DNA of 64,000 nt from Bog-793 sp963803025. GTDB taxonomy: Bacteria; Actinomycetota; Acidimicrobiia; Acidimicrobiales; Bog-793. The stretch is from contig CAWDKZ010000017.1 in the NCBI GenBank assembly GCA_963803025.1, positions 124,001 to 188,000 of the forward strand, written 5' to 3'. The first letter of the stretch is position 1, and every line of letters starts with the position of its first letter. Under the pieces are notes generated by a model that ran no database searches, was not told the origin of the DNA, and saw only the letters and a list, made by a program, of their open reading frames with translations. A program made the position numbers and the translations under genes. Below are positions 17,738-26,141 of this stretch, one piece after another.

Positions 17738-18664
17738 TCAACCGAGGTGGTGCACGTAGCCGGCCGGATCCAACTTGACGCCGTTCTGGTGGAATGCGGC
17801 CCTGTCCGCCGTCGTCGTACCAACCCGGACCGGCGCCCGCAGGCCGCGGTCGGCGAACACGGCTTCCACTCGGTCCGGGTCGGGGTCGACGAAGATGAGC
17901 TCGTAGTCCTCGCCGCCCCCGAAGGCCTCTTCCCGCGACGCGCCGGACGCGATCGGAACCTCGTCGAGGAGCACGCCGACACCCGAGGCGTCAGCGAGCC
18001 GGCGCAGGTCGATCCCGAAACCGTCGGAAACATCGATCATGGCGCTCGCCCCGGCCACGGCGGCCGCGATCCCCTCGGCGAGGCGGGGCTCGGGCCGGAG
18101 GAACGCGTCGACGCACGGCGACGCGGCCGATGGATTCGCGCGCAGCTCGCGCAACCCCGCCGACGCCGCACCGAGGGGGCCGGTGACGTGGATCGTCTCG
18201 CCCGGTCTCGCCCCGCGGCGGAGAACCGGCGCGGTGCCGACCACCTCGCCGAGGATCGCCACCGAGAGGTTGAGGACCGTGGCGTCGGAGAGATCACCCC
18301 CGACCACCGGGCACCGAAAGCGCCGCGACGCCTCGAGGAGACCCCTGTAGATCTCGGCGAGTTCGTCGATTTCGGCGCCGGCAACGGCGACGACGGCGGC
18401 ACGGGGCCGTCCGGCCATCGCCGCGATGTCGCTCAGGTTCTGGACGAGAACCCGCCAGCCGACGTCGGCGAGCGTTCCTTGGCGCCGGTCGAAGTGCACC
18501 CCCTCCGCCGCGAGGTCGGTCGCGAAGAGCACGCGCCCCGACACCGGTTCGAGAACGGCGGCGTCGTCACCGATCCAGACCTCGTCACCTGCGGGAGGGC
18601 CGACGAGACGCGTGAGAAGCTCGATCGCTTCGAGCTCGCGTGGCCTCTTCGCCGCGTCCGTCAC
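17738..18664 (-). CDS. thiL: thiamine-monophosphate kinase ThiL
   Basis: ThiL phosphorylates thiamine monophosphate to the active diphosphate. The 308-residue protein is a PurM-like ATPase with WIGDDAAVLEP near residue 30 and LVQNLSDIAAMAGRP near residue 76, the metal-binding Asp motifs. A further conserved Asp site is MIDVSDGFGIDLRRLA, and GGGEDYEL completes the family pattern. It converges with rpmB, with 48 bases between the stops. Confidence 0.93.
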   Translation of the reverse strand: MTDAAKRPRELEAIELLTRLVGPPAGDEVWIGDDAAVLEPVSGRVLFATDLAAEGVHFDRRQGTLADVGWRVLVQNLSDIAAMAGRPRAAVVAVAGAEIDELAEIYRGLLEASRRFRCPVVGGDLSDATVLNLSVAILGEVVGTAPVLRRGARPGETIHVTGPLGAASAGLRELRANPSAASPCVDAFLRPEPRLAEGIAAAVAGASAMIDVSDGFGIDLRRLADASGVGVLLDEVPIASGASREEAFGGGEDYELIFVDPDPDRVEAVFADRGLRAPVRVGTTTADRAAFHQNGVKLDPAGYVHHLG

Positions 18665-18733
18665 GGACGCACCCTACCGGCGGCGGGGGCGCGGGACGGA
18701 GGCACGAAGCTCGCCGAGTCGGCTGCAGATCAT

Positions 18734-20074
18734 TCAGCTGACCCGCGCCGGCCCCGGCAGCTGGCGCCGGGTCGCCTGTCGGCGCAACGCGCCACCGAAC
18801 GTTCCGTAGGAGAGGCAGGCGGCGGCGCAGGCCAGAGCGACGACGACATCACCGAACTTCAGCGGGAAAGGGACCACGACGGCGAGCACGGCCGCGACGA
18901 CCCACGTCAGCTGCAGACGTGTTTCCAGCCGGCCGAACGCCCGGCCGAGCAGCGCCGCTGGGACGTTGCGCTGCACGATCGAGTCGAGCGCGGGCTTCGC
19001 GCTCGTCGGTCCGATGCCGACGACGAAGGTCAGCATGACCTGGGCCCACAGTCCGCCGACGATCGCCGCCGCCAACGACCCGACGACGATCGACGCGAGC
19101 GCGCCGACGATGATCTGGCGCTCGGTGAGGTAACGCCTCAGGCGCGGCACGACGATCGAGCCGATCAGGGACCCAGCAGCGCTCGCGACGATGAGGACGC
19201 CGAACCACCACGTCGCGGCGTGCTCACGGCGCAGCCCGAAAGCCAAGAAGAACTCGACGAAGCCGACTGTCGCCCGCGCGATCGACATCGCGCCGATCGC
19301 GGCAAGGACCTCCGGCGGGTACAGGGGCAGACCGAGGATGCGCCGGTACTGGCGAACCTCAGCAAAGCGCGCCGGCGTGACACGATCCGTCTCGTCGGAA
19401 CGGGACTCGGCGCGCGGCGCAGAAGGGGTTGCCACGGCGACGCGATGCGACGGCCGCGGCAACCGGAGTGACGCCGCCGTCCCTGCCAGGAACACGAGCG
19501 TGCCGAAACAGAGCGACCACTGCGGGCCGATCTTCAGGAACCCGACAGCAAGGGGTGCCGTCGTGAACCCGGCGAGCGACGCCAGCACGGCGAGCTTGGC
19601 GTTGGCGCTCGCGAGATCGTCGCCGGCAGCGGCCATCTCCGGGACGAGCGCGGCCCGCGCGACGAGGTAGAGCTTGCCGAGGACGAGCACGCCGAACGCC
19701 TCGGGGAACAAGAACAGGCTGTGGACGTCGCGTGCCATCAAGAGACAGAGCACGGCCGAACCGAGGTTCGCGATCGCGACGCTCGTTCGGCGAGCCTCGC
19801 GACCCCGGTCGAGCAGCGGGCTGAGCGCCGGCCCGACGAGCGCGAAGGGGGCGATGGTGAGCAGCAGGTAGAGAAGGACCTTGCCCTCGGCTGCGCTGGC
19901 CGAGATCGAGAAGAAGAGCGATCCCGCGAGCGACACCGTGATGCAGGTCGCGCCGGCCGCCTGGATCGTGTGAACGAGGGCGAGGCGACCGAAGGGCTGG
20001 GACTGGTCGAGCAGGCCGCGGATCGAGGCGCGGACCACCTTCGTGACCCGCGCGATCGCCCTCGGCTTGGCCAT
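18734..20074 (-). CDS. major facilitator superfamily transporter
   Basis: A hydrophobic protein of 446 residues from the ATG at 20074 (MAKPRAIARVTKV), with about 12 predicted membrane segments and a central loop rich in Ser, Arg and Glu (near residue 220-250). MFS features include the basic loop after helix 2 (LLDRGREARR). Substrate cannot be read from the sequence. The longer frame to 20212 adds Arg-rich residues without homology. It lies 69 bases downstream of thiL's start in the same direction. Confidence 0.82.
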   Translation of the reverse strand: MAKPRAIARVTKVVRASIRGLLDQSQPFGRLALVHTIQAAGATCITVSLAGSLFFSISASAAEGKVLLYLLLTIAPFALVGPALSPLLDRGREARRTSVAIANLGSAVLCLLMARDVHSLFLFPEAFGVLVLGKLYLVARAALVPEMAAAGDDLASANAKLAVLASLAGFTTAPLAVGFLKIGPQWSLCFGTLVFLAGTAASLRLPRPSHRVAVATPSAPRAESRSDETDRVTPARFAEVRQYRRILGLPLYPPEVLAAIGAMSIARATVGFVEFFLAFGLRREHAATWWFGVLIVASAAGSLIGSIVVPRLRRYLTERQIIVGALASIVVGSLAAAIVGGLWAQVMLTFVVGIGPTSAKPALDSIVQRNVPAALLGRAFGRLETRLQLTWVVAAVLAVVVPFPLKFGDVVVALACAAACLSYGTFGGALRRQATRRQLPGPARVS

Positions 20075-20307
20075 GTGGCCATGGTAGGGGCGGGTCCGCG
20101 CCACGGGCGGGCGCTGATCGACGATACGTCGGCTGCCACACCCGCCGGGGCGATGCGCTCCTGGCAAGATCCAGCGTTCGTTCGGCCGCGAGCAAACACT
20201 TCGCCGAAGCATCGATCGGGCAATGATGCAGATCCCGACCCGATCGACCAGCGCTCAGACCTCGGCGGTGACGCGATGGCCGCGGCGGACGAAGCCACGG
20301 CCCCTCC

Positions 20308-21072
20308 CTACGCCGCCGCCTCGTGGAGGGGGGAGACGGCGAGGTAGGGGTAGTGGCGGACGCCGAGGCGCTGCAGGCGGTACTGGGCGGTCGTGCGGAG
20401 CACGCCGAGGCCGTAGGTGACGCTCCGGCGCAGGTCGATCGAGGACGAGTCCGCCGCGTACCGGGTCGGGCAGGAGAGCTCGCCGATCCGGGCGCCGGCG
20501 GCGATCGCCTGGGCGATGATCTGGTTGTCGAACACGAAGTCCTCGGAGTTGCGCTCGAAGGGCAGGGCGGCAAGGAGCTGCCGGCTGTAGGCGCGCAGCC
20601 CGGTGTGGTACTCGGAGAGCTTCTGGCGCAGGACGGCGTTCTCGACCAAGGTGAGGACGCGGTTGGCGACATACTTGTAGCGCGGCATGCCCTCGGCGAC
20701 GGGGTTCTGCGCGAGGATCCGGGAGCCGAGGACGAAGTCGTACTGGCCGTAGGCGATCATCGCCGCCATCGCGGGCACGAGGCGCGGGGAGTACTGGTAG
20801 TCGGGGTGGACCATCACGACGATGTCGGCACCGAGGGCGAGCGCCAGGCGGTAGCACGACTTCTGGTTGCCGCCGTAGCCGCGCACCTCCTCGTGGCGGT
20901 GGACGGCGAGCCCGAGCGAGCGGGCGAGGCGAACCGTGTCGTCCGTGCTCGCGTCGTCGACGAGGACGAGCTCGTCGACGACCTCGCGGTCGATCTCGCC
21001 GACGGTGCGGGCCAGCGTGCCCCCGGCGTTGTAGGCGGGTAGCACGATGGCGACGCGGCGGCCGTTGAGCAC
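20308..21072 (-). CDS. family 2 glycosyltransferase
   Basis: A 254-residue GT2 enzyme of the dolichol-phosphate-mannose-synthase-like group. The GT-A fold is visible: VAIVLPAYNAGGTLARTV near the N terminus, ELVLVDDASTDDT at 34-46, and the metal/sugar-nucleotide region VHPDYQY at 89-95. EYHTGLRAYSRQ at 154-165 is typical of this family. No transmembrane helices follow. The GTG at 21070-21072 begins just before the conserved strand. A role in lipid-linked sugar or glycan synthesis is inferred; the divergent membrane protein next door is a plausible partner. Confidence 0.85.
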   Translation of the reverse strand: MLNGRRVAIVLPAYNAGGTLARTVGEIDREVVDELVLVDDASTDDTVRLARSLGLAVHRHEEVRGYGGNQKSCYRLALALGADIVVMVHPDYQYSPRLVPAMAAMIAYGQYDFVLGSRILAQNPVAEGMPRYKYVANRVLTLVENAVLRQKLSEYHTGLRAYSRQLLAALPFERNSEDFVFDNQIIAQAIAAGARIGELSCPTRYAADSSSIDLRRSVTYGLGVLRTTAQYRLQRLGVRHYPYLAVSPLHEAAA

Positions 21073-21078
21073 CGGGCG

Positions 21079-22944
21079 ATGGTAACCGCCGCCGGGGCCC
21101 GGATCCTGCGGTGCTGGCGGCGTTCGTGGCGGCGGGTCGCCGAGGCGCTCGCCCTCGTCGCCTCGCCGGGCGTCGCCTACGTCGTCCTCCGCCTGCGGGG
21201 GATGGCGCCGGTGCAGCTGCCGGACCCGAGCATGCACACGACCTTCGTCGTCGACCCCCGCGACATCTTCACCCGCTACGCCGCCGTCTTCGCCCCGACC
21301 GCCCGGATGCGGGAGGCGGCCCGGGTCGGCTTCCTCGTGCCGGCGCGCACCGCCTACCTCGCCTTCGGGGCGGTCGGGGGGTTCTTCACCCTCCGCTACC
21401 TGCTCGCCCTGGTCGCGGTCGTGCCCCTCTACGTCCTTCTTGCCCGGACCCACGGCCGCTGGGCGGGCTGGGTCGGCGTCGCCGTCGTCCTCTCGAGCCC
21501 GGTCTTCGTCACGGCCTGGGGGACGGACTACCCGGACTCGGCGGCGATCTCCTACCTCACCGGGGCGCTCTGCGCCCTCGCCCTGCCGGCGCCGCCGCGC
21601 CGCCGGCCCTTCTGGCTCGCCACAGCCGCCGGGCTTTTCACCCTCGCGGTCTGGTCCCACGGCGCCGCGGTGCCCCTCGGGGCGGCGGCCCTTCTCGCCT
21701 ACGCCGTCGTGCGGGCGAGGCGCGCCCGGGACCATCTCCTCCGCGACGCCGCGACCCTCCTCGGCGCGGCGCTCCTCGTCACCGGCCTGCTCATGGTGTG
21801 CTCCGGCCTGCTCCTCGGCCAGACGAACTTCCTCACCCCGACCTGGGAGGCCGCCTTCTACCTCGCCACCCCCGCCCAGGAGGCCCTCTGGCACTCCGAC
21901 AACTGGCGCTGGGTGCTCGACGACCCCTACCTCCTCGTCCCCCCGGCCGCGCTCCCCGCCTTCGCCGTCGTCTCTTCCCGGCGGGGCAGGGGCCTCGGGA
22001 CCCCGCAGGCCTTCCTCGGTCTCGCCGCGCTCCTCGCCTGCGGGGTCGCGGCCGCGCTCCAGTTCGCCGGCCGGGTGCAGATGCTCGAGGTGCACTACTT
22101 CTCCTCGCTCCTCTGGTCCTTCGTCGCCGTGCTCCTCTCGCTCACCCTCGCCGAGCTCGCCGCCCCCTTCGTCGCCGCGGCGCGCCGCGCCGGGCGCTCC
22201 CGCGCCGCCTGGGCGGCGGCGCGAGGCGCCCTGCCGGCCCTCCTCGTCGTCGGCGTCGCCCTCGCCTACGAGGCGGACCCCCACGTGCCGCAGATGCGGC
22301 TCGACTCCTGGGGCTGGGCGGTCGCCGGGATCGCCGTCGGCGCGACCCTCGTCTGGCGCCTCGGCGGACTCGTAGCGCGGCACCCGTCTTTCTCGCGCCG
22401 GGCGGGTCTGTTCCGTGACGCCGGCCTCGCCGTGGCTGTCGTCCTCGCCGGGGCGCTGCTCATCCTCACGGTGGCGCCCGAGGTCAAGCAACCGCCCATG
22501 CCGAACATCGTGCCGTACCCTGTGCCGGCGTACGCGCACGCGCTCGGCGGGAGCGACTCGGCCTTGGTCGACGAGTACGAGGTCACCTGCGAGCTGCCGG
22601 GCTTCGTCGGCCACGCCGCCTACGCCGGTGAGCAACTGCTCATGTGGTGGCCCTGGGGCCAATTCGCTGAACTGACCGAGCCCGCCGGCATGTTCCACTC
22701 CAATTTCAACGCGGTCACCGGCCCCTTTCCCAACCTCATCCCCTCCGCCAAGGAGAACATCGAGGAGCGACGTCCCGCCGAAGTGCTCCTCATGAGCCTG
22801 ACCGGCCTTGACTTCTCCCGGGCGGTGTGGTGGCTGACGCCTTTCGCGCCCCGCGTCGTCAAGAAGGCGGTGCTCGCCGACGGCGCGTATCACCTGCACG
22901 TCTGGCTCGTCGATCTCCGCTACCTCCGCCGAGCTTCGGGTTGA
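21079..22944 (+). CDS. polytopic membrane protein, possible GT-C-type
   Basis: A 621-residue protein with about 10-12 hydrophobic helices and a periplasmic-looking C-terminal third that ends soluble. An acidic motif in the first loop (VDPRDIFTRY) resembles the position of the catalytic Asp loop in GT-C glycosyltransferases, but I cannot assign a family. Upstream of its start there are only 6 bases before the GTG of the divergent GT2 gene and no clear ribosome-binding site; an internal ATG at 21202 is an alternative. Codon use is strongly GC-rich, as in the rest of the window. Confidence 0.75.
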   Translation: MVTAAGARILRCWRRSWRRVAEALALVASPGVAYVVLRLRGMAPVQLPDPSMHTTFVVDPRDIFTRYAAVFAPTARMREAARVGFLVPARTAYLAFGAVGGFFTLRYLLALVAVVPLYVLLARTHGRWAGWVGVAVVLSSPVFVTAWGTDYPDSAAISYLTGALCALALPAPPRRRPFWLATAAGLFTLAVWSHGAAVPLGAAALLAYAVVRARRARDHLLRDAATLLGAALLVTGLLMVCSGLLLGQTNFLTPTWEAAFYLATPAQEALWHSDNWRWVLDDPYLLVPPAALPAFAVVSSRRGRGLGTPQAFLGLAALLACGVAAALQFAGRVQMLEVHYFSSLLWSFVAVLLSLTLAELAAPFVAAARRAGRSRAAWAAARGALPALLVVGVALAYEADPHVPQMRLDSWGWAVAGIAVGATLVWRLGGLVARHPSFSRRAGLFRDAGLAVAVVLAGALLILTVAPEVKQPPMPNIVPYPVPAYAHALGGSDSALVDEYEVTCELPGFVGHAAYAGEQLLMWWPWGQFAELTEPAGMFHSNFNAVTGPFPNLIPSAKENIEERRPAEVLLMSLTGLDFSRAVWWLTPFAPRVVKKAVLADGAYHLHVWLVDLRYLRRASG

Positions 22945-23215
22945 GTCCGGCGGCCGCCGAGAACGGCAAGTGCCCTTCGGGTTGTACTTCATGGCGGGAC
23001 GCGACGGCCGCGCCGCCGGCACCGAGCGCGGCGCCAGGAGAAGGACGCCGGGCGAACTGACCACTCGCGACCGCCGAGGTTGGCGCAACGGGCGGACGCC
23101 GAGATGCCGCGCACGGGTCGGCACCGGCAACGATCCGCTGCTCGGCTGCGACGGCAGGGTCGGTGAATCGCGTTCGGGTGCTCGTCGCCACGGGTGTGTC
23201 CGGCGACACGATGCC

Positions 23216-23995
23216 CTAGCCGGCAGGTTCCTCGCCGTAACGCTGGTAACCGGTCCGCTCGAGCTCTTCGGCGAGTTCGGGCCCGCCGGACTCGACGATC
23301 CGCCCCTGGTATAGGACGTGGACCCGATCGGGGTGCAGCTCGTCGAGCAGCCGGTTGTAGTGCGTGATCGCCAGCACGCCGAGCGGTTCTCGTGCCGACA
23401 CCAGGCTTCGCCTTCCCGGACGGACGTCGCGCTCGATACGGCGCGCGACGTCGCGCAACGCGTCGACGTCGAGTCCGGAGTCGAGCTCGTCGAGGATCGC
23501 GATCACCGGTTCGAGCACGGCGAGCTGGAGCGTCTCGAGCCGCTTCTTCTCCCCGCCCGAAGCGTCGACGTTGAGAGCCCGCGCGGTGAACTCCGCAGCC
23601 AGTCCGATCTCGCCCGCCTCCGCCGCGATCCGCCGCTCGAGGGCGGCGCGGTCGGGTTCCGACCCGCGGCGCCGACTGAAGAGTGCCTCGGCGAGCACCT
23701 CGACGGCCCGAACGCCGGGCAGCTCCACGGGGTACTGCGGGGCGAGGAACAGGCCGAGCGCGGCACGCTCCCAGGTCGAAAGCACGAGGAGGTCGGCCCC
23801 GTCCAGCGTCACCGAGCCCCCGGTCACGATGAGGTCCGGGTGGCCCATCAGGGCGTTGCCGAGCGTGCTCTTGCCGGCCCCGTTCGGGCCCATCACGGCG
23901 TGGACCTCGCCGCTGCGGACCTCGAGGTCGATCCCGCGCAGGATCTCGACCCCGGCGACCTCCACGGTCAGACCGTCGACGAGCAGCGTGCTCAC
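23216..23995 (-). CDS. sufC: Fe-S cluster assembly ATPase SufC
   Basis: SufC is the ABC-type ATPase that drives cluster assembly on the SufBD scaffold. Visible: Walker A GPNGAGKST (36-44), Q-loop LAPQYPVELPGV (84-95), signature ASGGEKKRLE (145-154), Walker B VIAILDELDSGLD (164-176) and switch His in AITHYNRLL. Compared with other actinobacterial SufC proteins I know, about ten extra residues lie between the D-loop helix and the switch His (around 189-206, rich in Arg). It is the last gene of the suf operon in the window. Confidence 0.95.
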   Translation of the reverse strand: MSTLLVDGLTVEVAGVEILRGIDLEVRSGEVHAVMGPNGAGKSTLGNALMGHPDLIVTGGSVTLDGADLLVLSTWERAALGLFLAPQYPVELPGVRAVEVLAEALFSRRRGSEPDRAALERRIAAEAGEIGLAAEFTARALNVDASGGEKKRLETLQLAVLEPVIAILDELDSGLDVDALRDVARRIERDVRPGRRSLVSAREPLGVLAITHYNRLLDELHPDRVHVLYQGRIVESGGPELAEELERTGYQRYGEEPAG

Positions 23996-24026
23996 CGACG
24001 TGCCCCGCCTGTCGGCGGCAGCGCCG

Positions 24027-24356
24027 TCACGGCAGCGCCACCGACACGTCGTCGGCCGCGACGACGACTTCGTACACGTTGACGGGGCGCGTCGCCGGAA
24101 GGGTCAGCGGCTCGCCGGTCGAAAGCGAGAACAGACTGCCGTGCTTCCAGCACTCGATCTCGCCGCGCGTGGCGTCGACCTCGCCCTCGGCGAGCGAGTA
24201 GTCCTCGTGGCTGCACGTGTCGGAAACGGCGTGGAACCCGTCGTCGCAGTGCACGACGCAGATGTCGACACCTCCGACCTCGAATCGGCGCGCCGCGCCA
24301 GGCGGAACGTCGCCGACCGCGCAGAGGCGGACGAGCTTGCGGCCCACGCTGTTCAT
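24027..24356 (-). CDS. Rieske-type [2Fe-2S] ferredoxin of the suf operon
   Basis: A 109-residue Rieske protein. The two cluster-binding boxes are CSH at residues 48-50 and CWKH at 69-72, 18 residues apart, so two Cys and two His ligands are present. The sequence resembles non-heme dioxygenase ferredoxins, commonly found in actinobacterial suf operons. The ATG at 24356 overlaps the sufD stop as ATGA; sufC starts 31 bases further on. A role as electron donor to cluster assembly is inferred from context. Confidence 0.92.
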   Translation of the reverse strand: MNSVGRKLVRLCAVGDVPPGAARRFEVGGVDICVVHCDDGFHAVSDTCSHEDYSLAEGEVDATRGEIECWKHGSLFSLSTGEPLTLPATRPVNVYEVVVAADDVSVALP

Positions 24357-25669
24357 CGCGCGCCCTCGCCTCGCGCCGTGCCGACCGTCGCCCGGGACAA
24401 CCGTCTCGCGACGACGTCCCGCAGGTACCTTGCGACGCCGGACTCGGGGGCGCGCCCCAAGAGATCGTCGAAGAACCCAAGCAGTATCAGCCGTTCGGCG
24501 GCATCGGGCGGCACGCCGCGGGACTCGACGTAGAAGCGCTGCGCCCGATCGATCGGCCCGACCGCCGAGGCGTGGCTGCACCGCACGTCGTTCTCCTCGA
24601 TGTCGAGGTTCGGCACCGAGTCCGCGTGGGCGCCGTCGGAGAGCACGAGGTTGCGGTTGGTCTGTGAGGCGTCCGACTTGCGCGCCCCTTTGTGAATGTG
24701 GATCAACCCGCTGTAGACCGAGCGCGCCGAGTCGTCGACCGCACCTTTGAAGGTCAGTTTGCTCCTCGTGCGGGGGGCCGCGTGCTCCTGGAAGGTCCTC
24801 ATGTCCTGGAGTTGCGCCCCATCGGCGAAGTAGGCGGCGAGCAGTTCGCTCGACGCGGCCTCGCCGGCGAGGGTCGAGTGCGTGCACAGGCGCGCGTAGT
24901 CGCCGCCGAAGGCGGCGGCGAACGAGCAGAGCGCGCCGTCGCGACCGATGCGGCTCGTCAGGTAGCCGAGCTGCCAGGCCGACCGGTCGAGCTCCTGGAT
25001 CGAGTGGTAGGCGAGACGGGCACTGGGCGCGACCTCGAGCTCGGTCACCGGGCAGACGAGGGCCGCGCCGGAAGACGCGAGGTGTTCGACGACCGTCGCG
25101 TCGGCGCCCTCGCCCAGAGCGACGAACGTCCGGGGGAAGGCCGCCACGGGGAAGGGGCGCGCCCCGACCTCGTGGACGACGACGATCGGACCGGTGACGC
25201 GCACGCCCGGTGGCACGACGATGACGGCGGCGTCAGGGCCGTAACCCCGGGCGAGCACGGTGAAAGCGTCTTCGGCGACCGCGACCACCTCGCCGAATCC
25301 GACCGGCGGCCGCCGCAGGTCGCGCGCCGACGCGACCGCGATCCCCGCCAGCTCGGCCGCGGAGCCGAGCTCGATCGAGACCACGAAACCGTCGCACGTG
25401 CGCACGATGGCCGCCGGGGCGAGGAGCCCCGAGAGCAAGCTCGCTGGCCCCTCCGCCAGCTCCGACGGCTTCGTCTCAGGCTCGGCGACGACCGCGGCGA
25501 ACCCGCCGAGGTCGAGCGCGTCGATCCGCCCGTAACGCCAGTCCTCGTCGGCTTCGGTCGGGAGTTCCATCGCCCCGAATCGTGCGGCCGCCTGCGACCG
25601 CATGCGACGCAACCAGTCCGGACCCGCGATCGAGCGGGCGAGTTCGGGGGTGAAGCGGTGGTCGCTCAG
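24353..25669 (-). CDS. sufD: Fe-S cluster assembly protein SufD, apparent CTG start
   Basis: SufD pairs with SufB as scaffold. The beta-helix core is recognisable (YHSIQELDRSAWQLGY, TFKGAVDDSARSVYSG, and the C-terminal SHASAVGPIDRAQRFYVESR). The N-terminal helix ending LPTEADEDWRYGRID is conserved and needs about 35 residues before it. The only start placing those residues is CTG at 25667-25669, overlapping the upstream TGA as CTGA with GAGGG nine bases upstream. That gives 438 residues. A GTG/ATG start would have to lie far upstream in unrelated sequence or remove the conserved helix. Confidence 0.92.
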   Translation of the reverse strand: MSDHRFTPELARSIAGPDWLRRMRSQAAARFGAMELPTEADEDWRYGRIDALDLGGFAAVVAEPETKPSELAEGPASLLSGLLAPAAIVRTCDGFVVSIELGSAAELAGIAVASARDLRRPPVGFGEVVAVAEDAFTVLARGYGPDAAVIVVPPGVRVTGPIVVVHEVGARPFPVAAFPRTFVALGEGADATVVEHLASSGAALVCPVTELEVAPSARLAYHSIQELDRSAWQLGYLTSRIGRDGALCSFAAAFGGDYARLCTHSTLAGEAASSELLAAYFADGAQLQDMRTFQEHAAPRTRSKLTFKGAVDDSARSVYSGLIHIHKGARKSDASQTNRNLVLSDGAHADSVPNLDIEENDVRCSHASAVGPIDRAQRFYVESRGVPPDAAERLILLGFFDDLLGRAPESGVARYLRDVVARRLSRATVGTARGEGAR

Positions 25670-26061
25670 AACCGATCGCCCTCGCCGCTGGCGGGCGGCC
25701 TGCCGCGACGGCCGATTCGGCGTAGCACGCGCTTCACCGCGGAGCCCTGCGACTTGCGTTCGGCACGGTCCTCGTCGGATTCCACCTCGGCGAGCTCCTC
25801 GGGGGCGGCCGCGTCGACGATCTCCTCCGCCGAGGCGAGCAGCTCGCCGACGTCCGCCGGCGGTTCGTCCGGTTCGGACTCGATCGGCGGCGGAACGAGC
25901 GACCCGTGCGTCCAGGTGACGTCGGCGAGCCGCCGCTCGTACGAGGGGCAGTCGTCGGGGCAGCGCCACGGCGCCTCGGGCGCGAGGTCGAGGACGCAGA
26001 ATCGTGCGATCTCGCCGGAGGCGTACGTCCTCGACTGGAAGTGCTTGCAATCCTCACGCAT
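25666..26061 (-). CDS. small four-cysteine protein inside the suf operon
   Basis: A 131-residue protein between sufB and sufD, not assigned to a known family. The first 45 residues hold four cysteines in the pattern C-x16-C-x11-C-x3-C (CKHFQ, RFCVLD, RCPDDC), a plausible Zn or Fe-S site. The rest is acidic (many Glu, Asp, Ala) and ends in a basic patch VLRRIGRRGR. I chose the ATG at 26061 because the cysteine motif begins at once and upstream residues look random; GTG at 26064 is an alternative. Overlap with sufD implies co-expression with cluster assembly. Confidence 0.8.
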   Translation of the reverse strand: MREDCKHFQSRTYASGEIARFCVLDLAPEAPWRCPDDCPSYERRLADVTWTHGSLVPPPIESEPDEPPADVGELLASAEEIVDAAAPEELAEVESDEDRAERKSQGSAVKRVLRRIGRRGRPPASGEGDRF

Positions 26062-26141
26062 CGCCACGCGCGCCAGACCTCCCGCGCTCCGCTCGCCGTT
26101 CCAAGGATATTGATCCGCCCCGCTCACTGCCGACGGCGCGA

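Noticed and set aside
20308..23130. A 940-codon minus-strand open frame
   Set aside because: Only its last 254 codons are a glycosyltransferase; the rest is antisense to the membrane protein and reads as Arg/Gly/Glu-rich noise.
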